A stretch of 64,000 nt of DNA from Immersiella caudata. Lineage: Eukaryota > Ascomycota > Sordariomycetes > Sordariales > Lasiosphaeriaceae. The translations under genes were made by a program, and so were the position numbers. Below, in pieces: positions 56,207 to 64,000 of this stretch. Position 1 is the first letter of the stretch. Each line of letters starts with the position of its first letter. The DNA lies in contig JAULSU010000003.1 of assembly GCA_030512335.1 (NCBI GenBank), positions 5,022,001-5,086,000 on the forward strand. Reading direction: 5' to 3'. The notes beneath the pieces were generated by a model. The model had not been told where the DNA came from. It saw nothing but the letters and a program-made list of their open reading frames with translations, and made no database searches.

Positions 56207-56799
56207 GGGTGCAATTGAAGAGCGAGTTGAGGTGCAGTTTGAAGAGAAGAAAAGCCAGGTGCGCGCCAGCAGGCGCTGACGTCTCTGCCAGCTGCAAAAC
56301 GCGATGGGTGCCTGGGGGCCTGATGAGTTCCGGTCGGTCAGGCGGTGTTGGGGGGTACAATGTGATGGCACGTGCTAAGCTCAAGACGAAGCACATCTTG
56401 GTGCGAGGAAGAGGTTCTGGAAGATTGTCTTCACTGTTCTCGATTGACACACGCAGACACATCCCAACCTGCTTCCCTAACCCTGTGAAGACTGCAATTA
56501 GAATTACCCCGCTTTTTACCAGTGGCCGAAAAGGGTGGAGTGCCTCGGGCAAGTATTGGCGGAATTTTGGCCGTTGCTTCCTCGACAGTGACGCCGTCAT
56601 GAAACCCCGCTGCAGGCAACCAGTCTTCTCTCTCATCAACCGAGAGACGCTTCAACAGAGCGACGTTACAAGCAATATACCGAAGGAAGTCGGTAACTAG
56701 CAGAGTCCAGTCACTGATGCGGGCGCGCTCTCCGTTACCAATGAGTTGACACTCCTGAATCGCGGGGAGTCGGTCCCCACACACAGGTCACGTCCGCCA
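56207..56799. other. Intergenic region
   Basis: No gene supported; an open frame overlapping the kynureninase stop (56161-56700) has no motif. Confidence 0.4.
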
Positions 56800-57045
56800 A
56801 TGAAGCATGTGCTCTCTCTGGCTCTAGAAATGGCGAACACGGCCACCGAGCTGGATGTTGCCGAGAAAATGGAGGAAGCCAAAGAGGTATACCAGGCAGC
56901 TTGCCGTCTTCTGCAGTTCATCATCGATGAATACCAGCTGTCCGACTCAGAACGACAGCAGTTGGATAAAATAGTAAGGAGACAGAGCAGTGGACAGTGG
57001 AGTGTCGGACCGCTGACACGAAGCTCGGCGCGAAGGGTATATTAG
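56800..57045 (+). CDS. Possible small MIT-like helical protein
   Basis: ATG 56800, 81 aa. Residues 1-58 form an amphipathic helical hairpin: LALEMANTATELDVAEKM-EEAKEVYQAACRLL then IIDEYQLSDSERQQLDKI. The pattern A..A..A....EA..Y..A..LL....I....ER..L..I matches the MIT (microtubule interacting and trafficking) three-helix fold. It may be one exon of a larger gene, a fragment, or a small standalone protein. No intron consistent with a larger model was found. Confidence 0.3.
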   Translation: MKHVLSLALEMANTATELDVAEKMEEAKEVYQAACRLLQFIIDEYQLSDSERQQLDKIVRRQSSGQWSVGPLTRSSARRVY

Positions 57046-57318
57046 AAGACTGGCCGAGATAACGGCGCATGGTGACTCGGGCAATACTGGCGATGCCTCA
57101 TGACGCCATCAGTTGGTATACCACTTGACGTTCAGCTTTCGGGACACGGTCCTGGGGAGTACGATCAGCAACGCTTTCCCGTGCGTTTATGCTCGGGGGG
57201 CTTGACTTTTGTCCTACCTAATCACGTGTACGCATACAGATCCTCATCCTTCTCACACCTCGGCAAGTTCTTACAACACAGATGCTCTCATAACATTTGG
57301 GAAGTCAGCGGGAAATCC

Positions 57319-58692
57319 CTAATACCCTGTCCCCCACTGCCTCCTCGTATCACAAAGCCCCAACACGACACGTGTAAACTCATCCACATCCTCGGGCTGA
57401 TTCCTTTTCAACCCAATCCACCCCTCCATGCTCTCCAACAACTTCGGAAACTTCCCCTCGAGCATCGTCTCCCCCCTTCCCCCGAGCTCACGCTTGGCCC
57501 TATTCACCCACTCCCACGCCCCCGTGGCATCCCACAATCCCGCCTTGGGCGTGAACGCCACCCCCCCCGAACAAACCGACCATCCCCTCTTGATCGTCAA
57601 ATACACACTCTGCATGTACTCAGCCATCAAAAACGCCCTCCTCACCGACTCAGCCAAGATCCACGCCTGCCACGTCAAACTCGGATCCGTCATCGCCGCG
57701 CTCCCCAGCACCAGCGTAAAGTTATTCATCCTATCACCTCCCTCGGCATCTCCACTCGCCATGAGATACTCCGCCGTGACGCAGTCTAGTCTTGCGCTCT
57801 CCAGCATCTGCGTAGCCCACGTGTGCAACGTTCCCATTTGCTCCTCTGCCTCGGCGCGACTGCGGATATCCCCGTCGAAGAGTCTCAGCAATTGGTAAAC
57901 AAACAACGCCTGCGTCCTCGCGAGGTGCGCCGTCGTGTCGAGTATCACACACGGCGCAGAGAGTTCTGCCTGTGGGTTGTTATCAACCACAGCCTCCTCA
58001 CCTGGGAAGTCCAAATCAGGAACGGGAGGCTGGGATTCGATCAACCTCGCTGCTTTATCGCGGAGGATTCGCAAAATGGAACATTTGGTGTGCTCGGTGG
58101 CCCCGTTGTAAGCCGAAAAGCTGGTGAAAGCGTCTTGGATGCACTCCGGCATGGACCCGCGGTAGAGGGAGCGGTGCATCATGGGGGAGTGCCCGGTGGA
58201 AAGCCAGACGCGCAGCCAGCGTTTGAGGTGGGCGATGAAGAGGGGGAGGTCTTCTTCAGTGATGCGGGGGGAGGCGGGGTCGTCAGGGGGATCGAGGGCG
58301 TAGGTGCGGGTCCAGGAAGAGGGGGCGAGGAAGGAGAGGGTGAGGGCTGTGAGGGGGGTTGATGGTGAGAGGTTGGCGTTTGGATTGGAGTGAGTCTCAG
58401 GAGCCGGGCCGTGAATTGCGCCAGGGAGGGTGAATGATGTGCCGGGATTTTCATCGTCGTTGTCGGATTCTTCCTCGAGGGTTGCGCTCCCGCTCTGTCT
58501 TGCGACTGTGCCCTCAGATGGACTGCGATGGATGTGGGCGAGTAGCTGGTATTCGCAGGGGTCGCCCCTTTCGAGGCAGCGCTTGCATTGCGGTGAGGTT
58601 TTGTCGCATTTCCGCTTGGATCGCGTGCATTGGACGCAAGCTTTGCGCTTGCGGATGCGCCTGCGGACCGTGGGCGGGTTTGAAGGTTCCAT
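57319..58692 (-). CDS. Zn2Cys6 transcription factor
   Basis: Single exon, 457 aa, ATG 58692. Residues 19-47 hold CVQC-TRSKRKC-DKTSPQC-KRCLERGDPC, i.e. C-x2-C-x6-C-x5-C-x2-C-x6-C, preceded by a basic RRRIRKRK nuclear-localisation-like run. A low-complexity acidic/Ser-Pro linker follows (EEESDNDDENP), then a C-terminal fungal regulator region of helices (HLKRWLRVWL, ARTQALFVYQLLRLFDGD, WQAWILAESVRRAFLMAEYMQSVY). The last block, WILAESVRRAFLM, is common in regulators of secondary-metabolite clusters. It is divergent from an SDR gene and lies one small interval from the dioxygenase/kynureninase pair. DNA-binding sites usually contain CGG triplets. What it controls is not visible from sequence. 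Confidence 0.92.
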   Translation of the reverse strand: MEPSNPPTVRRRIRKRKACVQCTRSKRKCDKTSPQCKRCLERGDPCEYQLLAHIHRSPSEGTVARQSGSATLEEESDNDDENPGTSFTLPGAIHGPAPETHSNPNANLSPSTPLTALTLSFLAPSSWTRTYALDPPDDPASPRITEEDLPLFIAHLKRWLRVWLSTGHSPMMHRSLYRGSMPECIQDAFTSFSAYNGATEHTKCSILRILRDKAARLIESQPPVPDLDFPGEEAVVDNNPQAELSAPCVILDTTAHLARTQALFVYQLLRLFDGDIRSRAEAEEQMGTLHTWATQMLESARLDCVTAEYLMASGDAEGGDRMNNFTLVLGSAAMTDPSLTWQAWILAESVRRAFLMAEYMQSVYLTIKRGWSVCSGGVAFTPKAGLWDATGAWEWVNRAKRELGGRGETMLEGKFPKLLESMEGWIGLKRNQPEDVDEFTRVVLGLCDTRRQWGTGY

Positions 58693-59164
58693 GCTGTCAG
58701 ATTCACGGATAAGGTATGTCTCTGCGGGCGATGGGTGCGATGATTTGAGAAAACGTCGAGTGGTGGGTTTAAGAGCTGGGCTTTGTCAGCTCCAAAAAGA
58801 GGTGAGGCCGGAATTATTGCGGGTTTATGGCGGGTCTTGGCAGTAGGGTATTCTGGCTAGTAGCAAAGAGCGGCTTTAGGGGTACGGGTGCTGACATCAC
58901 ATCCCGCATCCGTCCGAGACCCGGCATTATCCCGGTTTCCCGCCAAGTCACCGGAGATACTTGTAACACCACAAACCGGAGCTGAGTGTGGTCGGGAGTA
59001 GAGGAACACCACAAAGAAAGACTCTTATAAAGATCTGTTGTCCACCCGTCGAAATGCTATTGTCACTCAATTCAACAACGGCATTCAACCAATCAGACTT
59101 GGCACCAGCACCCATACCAATTACCCCTGAATCCACCAACAGTACCCACCCAAACACCATCAAA
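58693..59164. promoter_or_regulatory. Bidirectional promoter of regulator and SDR
   Basis: 472 bp between divergent start codons; CA-rich leader on the SDR side (59090-59164). No gene. Both genes may be regulated together. Confidence 0.4.
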
Positions 59165-60073
59165 ATGGCTCCAGCAACCACCGTCACCCTCCGACCCTCG
59201 ACCATCAAAACCCTCCACAAAGCCCCCTACCCCGCCATATCTCCCCTCCGTCCCGAACTCAGCCAAGCCGGAAAAACCATCCTCATCGCCGGCGGCTCCT
59301 CAGGCATCGGCTTCGCCATCGCTCGCGCCTTCGTCCAAGCCCACGCCTCCCGCGTCATCCTCCTCGGCCGCCGCGAAGCCATCCTCACCCAAGCCGCCGC
59401 CACCCTTTCTTCCGAAACCCCCTCCTCCGCCACCACCATTGTCCCCATCGCCTGCGACATCAACGACCTCGCCTCCACCGCCTCCCTCTTCTCCAACTTC
59501 CGCAAAGACAACATCTACATTGACGTCCTCGTTCTCAACGCCGCCACCACCGGTCCGATGCAGCCCATCCTCGACTCGGGTGTGTCCACCATTTGGAAGG
59601 CCTACGAGATTAACGTGCGCACCTTGCTCGATCTCACCGATCACCTTTACCACCAGGAGGGAGGTAACCGCAAAAAGTATTTGATCAATGTGTCGAGTTC
59701 AGCAATCCACAACTTTGAATCCGACGCAACTGTCATGCCTACATACGGCCTTACTAAGAACGCAGGGACACTTCTCATGCAACAAATCGCAAAAGATGTG
59801 AGCGCAGATGAGATGCAAATCGTGAGTTTTCATCCCGGGGGTGTCCTGACGGACCTGGGAAGGGTGAATGGAATTTCGGAGGATTTGTATGATTGGGATG
59901 ATGAGAGGTTGCCGGGGCAGTTTGCGGTGTGGTTGGCGAGTGAGGAGGCCAAGTCTGCGCATGGGAGGATGCTGGCGGCGCATTGGGATGTGGAGGAGTT
60001 GAAGGGGGAGAGTGTCAAGGAAAAGATGGAGGCGGAGTGGAATTATTGGAAGGTGGGGGTTATTGGGATGTGA
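59165..60073 (+). CDS. Short-chain dehydrogenase/reductase
   Basis: Single exon, 302 aa from ATG 59165, which has a good CAAAATGGC context; an in-frame ATG at 59054 would add 37 residues of Ser/Thr/Pro-rich leader. The Rossmann signature is ILIAGGSSGIGFAIARAF (TGxxxGIG class), with VLILNAA-like LVLNAATTG for the NAG motif, the catalytic Ser in INVSSSA and YGLTK as Y-x-x-x-K. The Arg in LLGRREA after strand 2 favours NADP(H). Cytosolic, no signal peptide. Substrate unknown. Its head-to-head placement with the Zn2Cys6 gene is typical of regulator-target pairs. Confidence 0.9.
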   Translation: MAPATTVTLRPSTIKTLHKAPYPAISPLRPELSQAGKTILIAGGSSGIGFAIARAFVQAHASRVILLGRREAILTQAAATLSSETPSSATTIVPIACDINDLASTASLFSNFRKDNIYIDVLVLNAATTGPMQPILDSGVSTIWKAYEINVRTLLDLTDHLYHQEGGNRKKYLINVSSSAIHNFESDATVMPTYGLTKNAGTLLMQQIAKDVSADEMQIVSFHPGGVLTDLGRVNGISEDLYDWDDERLPGQFAVWLASEEAKSAHGRMLAAHWDVEELKGESVKEKMEAEWNYWKVGVIGM

Positions 60074-61961
60074 GAGACAAATGTTAGTCTCCAGGTTGGC
60101 ATGCGAGAGAAAAAAGATGGGAGCGCTCTGATGATGTGGAATACTTTAGGTACTAGGTACTATCTAAATTTGACTTTGACTTAATTGCTCTCAAAAAAGC
60201 AGCTCACCGCAAGCAAGCTCGCCGGCAAGGATGCGGCCGTAGCCCTTGGCCTAATCCTTCAACCAGATCCATCCACCCTAGTGCTGGCCGCATCTGCCAT
60301 TGAGAAAGACATCGGACTGATAAAACTCGCCGCTGCTGCACGGATTTCGCCCGCCGTAGTTGCAGCCGGAGACATAGATGTCAGAGATATCTTCACTGCT
60401 CCTGAAAATATCTCCTGAAATCCGACGGACACCTCCGAGATTTTGCCGTACGACTTTGCCACCTCCGCGCTAGAGTATCTCACACTCGGGCCGTCACTTG
60501 CTGCAGCGTCCGAGATGATCTCAGGTTCGCTTCTGATATCTGCCCCTGTGCATACTAGCATGTGCCCATCAACAATGGAGATGGATACATTGCAGGTACT
60601 GCTGGCCGCGTTGTAGAACTCTTTACACGCCGACTCAGGTTAGCCAAATCACAAAAATAGATGCAACTCCCTAGCAGGCGGACTTACCCATGAACCAGCG
60701 GGGACCGGATTCCAAGCCGCGACCCAGCTCTGTTCGAAAGGTGTGCCTCCATTGGAGGAATTCGTTGGCAAATATCGGCGCCCCCAGCCCTGGCCACACT
60801 GCCCGATGAGAATTCCGTGTCCGAGGGCGTCGGCAACCTTCGAAGAGTAAAGACGACAAACTGAAGGGTGGCAGCCTTTAGCTTTCTTAACGGCTCTTGT
60901 GGAAGTCGGCACCTCTTGGCCTTTCGCTTCTCGACATGGACCGCATGTTCTGAGCCCGGCTCTGACGGAGATGTGGGCATCACCGCGTTGCGATGAGAAG
61001 GGGATGTGAATGGTTGCATCCTGGGGACGGGCAAGGTCAGGCAGGCAGTGGCAGTGGGGTCCGAGTCCGCACGGTCGGGTCTCGACGGCGAAGGCCGTGA
61101 CGCTGGGCGACAATTGATGTGACAGAGATGTGTGCACATGCAGTTCACGGGCGTTACCCCAGATGAGTCTCAAGATGCCCGAGAAACTTGGTGCAAATAT
61201 TCTATCCATGTTAGACTGGTGAGGGTGGCCGAGATCCGCAAATTGCCGGTGCCGTGACACTAACCAAGATGAGCGTAAACGCAGCGTTCCAAGACAGCCA
61301 CAATGACAAGCCTTCTCGGTGAAGAATCCCTCAATGTTGGTCCGACAAGGGTCGTGATCCCTCCGCGCTGTTCCCGGAGGCGGCATCCCAGGGACGCGTT
61401 CTCGGGTCGGCATTCAGCTAATCTCGACATTTCGTTTTGCGGGACAGGAACCGGCAAATGAGGTGGCGCCTGTCGTGAACAAATGTCAGCCCATGAGCTT
61501 TGGCTAGCGCTCATTGCGGCTCAAAATGGACAAGCTGTCGAGTCGCGACTCGTCTTGGGTTGGCGCAATTGAGCGCTGACAAGGAGGCTGTGTTGGCCGG
61601 GTCCAGTTGCTTGGGCGATGCACTGTCAAATTACGAGGGCTGCGACTGAAGGGGGAGCTTGATCAGGAAATTTTGCGCGTCGGACGCGTTGATGGAAGGA
61701 ACCGAGGTGAAGCCATCGCCATGTCCCAAAATGGCAGGAATGAGGGTGTCTGGGGGACGTCGCTGATTGGGCCGTGCGACCCGCCAACTTTTTTTGAGTT
61801 CCCGCCATGACGTTCGAAATGACGTTCGTCCGCCACAAAGAACTGCTTTTCAGATGGAAAGCGCGTTCTGGCCGCTGCGCAAATGCTGCCATTCTTCCAC
61901 TGCTCATCGCTGTTCTTCACGTTTCTCAATTTTGTCTCTATATCGACACCCTAAATTCACC
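60074..61961. other. 1.9-kb intergenic region
   Basis: No well-supported gene. A 254-aa minus-strand ATG frame (61413..60649) contains CGPC and Cys-His strings but no coherent domain, and lies over shadow frames on the same strand. The right end (61900-61961) is the leader of the hydrolase gene. Confidence 0.4.
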
Positions 61962-63888
61962 ATGAAGCGAATTCTGCTGCTCTGCTTCATCCACGGCTTC
62001 AAGGTGCGTCAATCGTCCAATGCTTAGGAGTGCGCAGTCCTAACGATCGACAGGGAGATGACGATACCTTCTGCGAATTTCCCAAGCATCTGCAAGACAC
62101 CATAACCAGCAATCTACCGGATGACAAGATTACCTCCGTCGTCTATCCAAAATATGAGACCAAAGGCGAGCTGGCGCAAAGTACCTCTGCATTTTTAGGA
62201 TGGTGAGTCGCTTACCCGATGGGGTGGCTCTCAAGCTCTGACGCACCGCAGGTTGAGGGAACAGGTGATGAACCTCAGGAAGGAGCATGTCGAGATGCCA
62301 TGGCCACCAAATGACCGATCTGTCGGCGTTATACTTGTTGCGCATTCGATGGGGTAAGTGGTGTTCCTGACGTTTCCGGTTGAAACCCAGAGCTGACACC
62401 CTCGACAGCGGCTTCGTCGCAAGTGACTGCCTCTTTCAGATCCTCGATGAGCGCCGACGAGAAGAGAACAGCTCGGGGCCGATATTCCCGCTCATCCAAG
62501 GCATTCTCGCCTTCGACACTCCCTACAACGGCCTCGCTCGGTCCATGTTCGTCTATGGCGCATTCTCCAACTACCAGAAGGTCAGCAACGTCTTCAACGT
62601 CATGACGGCAATCTCCGCTGCTGCTCCGGCAACCTTGTCGCGGCTTGCGACCACGCGTGTGGCCTCCAGCGCAAGCAAGGCGATAGTGCCACGCTCAAAG
62701 GCCAGTCCGGGATGGAAAGCATGGCAGCTGATCGCCGTGCGCACCGGAACGGTTGGCGCCATCGCAGCTGGCGGTGTTGCAGCGTATGTCCATCGCAAGC
62801 AGATCTTGGAGGGCGTGCGCAGCGTCCGCAACTTGAAGAAGGAAGACGTCGTCCAGGGGTACCAACAGTCTGTCGATGCACTTGGCCAGGGGCTGGCGTA
62901 CATCAACAAGGGCAATGTCGGCGAGTCATTCGCGTGGCTGTCCGCGCATTTCACTTTCGTCGGCGCGCTGCTGAAGCAAAACGAACTCAACCAACGTCTA
63001 GAACGACTTGCGGCCCTCAAAGGGGTTGGGATCCGCGACTTCTATGCATCTCTTGGCGAGAATGGGTATTGGAGCGGCGGTTACTTTGTACCGGAACGAA
63101 CGTTCTGTGCTGTTCCCGCCAAAGACCAGCCCGGTGCTGAGCTGTTCCAACGCCATGTTGTCGAGGAAGCTTCGGATGAGGTCGTCGCCCACATCAACCT
63201 CTTCAAGAAGGAGAAGAACCCCAACTACGAGCGGATGCTCAACGACGCCGCGCATTTCGCTGTCGAGTGGTTCAACTCCGACACCGAGATCTACGACGAC
63301 CCGAAGTTTGCCGAGCCCCCGCCCCCCGAGCCTGTCGAAACCGAGGTAATCGCCAAAGCGGTAGACGAGGCCGACACAGCGGAGGAGGCCGAAGAAAAGA
63401 TCAAAGATAAGGCAGCTGAAGCGGAGAGCGCCGCCGACGATGGCGTGCCTGACGAGTCGCCGATCGACATCGCAGCAGCTGCATCACTAGTCCCATTGCC
63501 GGATGACGATATGGACGCCGATGGGAAAGACAAGTCAGAAGTTGCCGAGCAGAAACAAGCGTATCTCCGGCACCTTTTCGGCATCGCGCAAGAGACAGGC
63601 ACCAGCTTCTGGTCCAGCCTACCATCCAAGCTTCCGACCGTGGAGATGCCCAAGGTACCGATGCCAAGTGTCACCATGCCAGGTATGCCGAGCATGCCTA
63701 GCATGCCTAGCGTGTCGATGCCGAAGGTGGGGTTGTTCTCCAAGAAGTCGGACGTGGGGCCCAAAGAGCAGGAAACGGCATCAGCCCCGGTTCCGGAAGA
63801 GACGTCCGAAGCCAAACCGACAGAGACGGACGGGGACCCGGCACACAGCAACGGCCACGCAGCTACGGTGGGGGTGTCTACGAGATAG
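61962..63888 (+). CDS. Alpha/beta hydrolase (DUF676-like) with acidic and Pro-Met-rich tail
   Basis: Exons 61962..62003, 62054..62202, 62252..62353 and 62409..63888, 590 aa. The start reads MKRILLLCFIHGFKGDDDTF, an oxyanion-type H-G-F-x-G motif; the nucleophile elbow VAHSMGG (Ser 95) is assembled across intron 3; GILAFDTPYNG is also typical. DUF676-type hydrolases act on lipids or esters. Next comes a hydrophobic stretch (IAVRTGTVGAIAAGGVAAYV, about 215-235) that could be a membrane anchor, and a helical region up to about 420. The tail is acidic (EADTAEEAEEKIKDKAAE), then Met-Pro-Ser repeats (MPSVTMPGMPSMPSMPSVSMPK, about 520-545). Three short 5' exons all keep frame. No signal peptide. Confidence 0.85.
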
Positions 63889-64000
63889 TGGCCGAGCAGT
63901 TTACGTCACGGTCTTGTCTAAGTCTGGGACTGGATGCTGGTTGCGACGAAACTTAGTGCATGGGAATTTGCTTATTTTCTGCTCTACTTTTGGGGTATCC
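63889..64000. other. 3' flank at the window edge
   Basis: Presumed 3' UTR of the hydrolase gene; nothing else is visible. Confidence 0.4.

Noticed and set aside
60649..61413. 254-aa minus-strand ATG frame
   Set aside because: Contains scattered Cys/His but no coherent domain or intron; kept only as a remark in the intergenic entry.
1..64000. CRISPR arrays, operons, ribosome-binding sites or phage genes
   Set aside because: The window is eukaryotic with spliced genes; no regularly spaced repeats of CRISPR type occur.

Overview
The window is nuclear DNA from a filamentous ascomycete, most likely a Sordariomycete (Sordariales/Chaetomiaceae-like is my best guess, from family content rather than any search). 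Evidence: short spliceosomal introns (mostly 50-140 nt) with GTRNGY donors, CTRAC branch sites and YAG acceptors in nearly every gene; genes on both strands without operons; and typical fungal families (AA9 LPMO, Zn2Cys6 regulator, PTH11-like/rhodopsin membrane protein, PigL_N-NACHT, HET, CVNH-LysM lectin, FAS1, Dal5-type MFS).

Layout. 1-7.4 kb: seven-TM rhodopsin-domain protein, secreted AA9 LPMO, and a decayed PigL_N-NACHT (NLR-like) pseudogene. 8.3-14.0 kb: an 1800-aa, five-exon ankyrin protein with a possible nucleotidyltransferase-like N-terminus. 14.5-17.5 kb: convergent FAD monooxygenase and MFS transporter. 19.1-20.7 kb: F-box/ankyrin protein. 22.1-27.4 kb: FAS1 surface protein, DUF2855 protein, CVNH-LysM lectin (probable GC-AG intron), VOC/glyoxalase protein with an unsettled 5' end. 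28.0-31.4 kb: class V PLP enzyme and a DUF3445 haem N-demethylase-like protein in tandem. 32.4-32.8 kb: a secreted protein with an acidic pro-region and an extremely Lys/Gly-rich tail.

33-44.6 kb is gene-poor accessory sequence: an intron-containing tRNA-Arg(ACG)-like gene with a damaged T-arm, a decayed cysteine-rich secreted-protein gene, three copies of an unrecognised small protein family (one apparently intact with a 5-nt first exon, two decayed), a frameshifted calpain-like gene, and one intact unknown three-exon gene. 44.6-48.1 kb: HPP membrane protein and a six-exon NmrA-like protein. 48.7-51.5 kb: HET-domain relic and an intact TPR-ankyrin protein with a TIR-like C-terminus.

52.3-60.1 kb looks functionally coherent: indoleamine 2,3-dioxygenase and kynureninase are divergently transcribed from a 722-bp shared promoter region, followed by a Zn2Cys6 regulator divergent from an SDR. 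The first two are tryptophan-kynurenine pathway enzymes; linking the regulator and SDR to them is inference. 62.0-63.9 kb: an alpha/beta hydrolase with a long acidic/Pro-Met tail.

All gene models come from reading exon-intron junctions by eye. Protein names are family-level assignments from motifs; no database search was possible.
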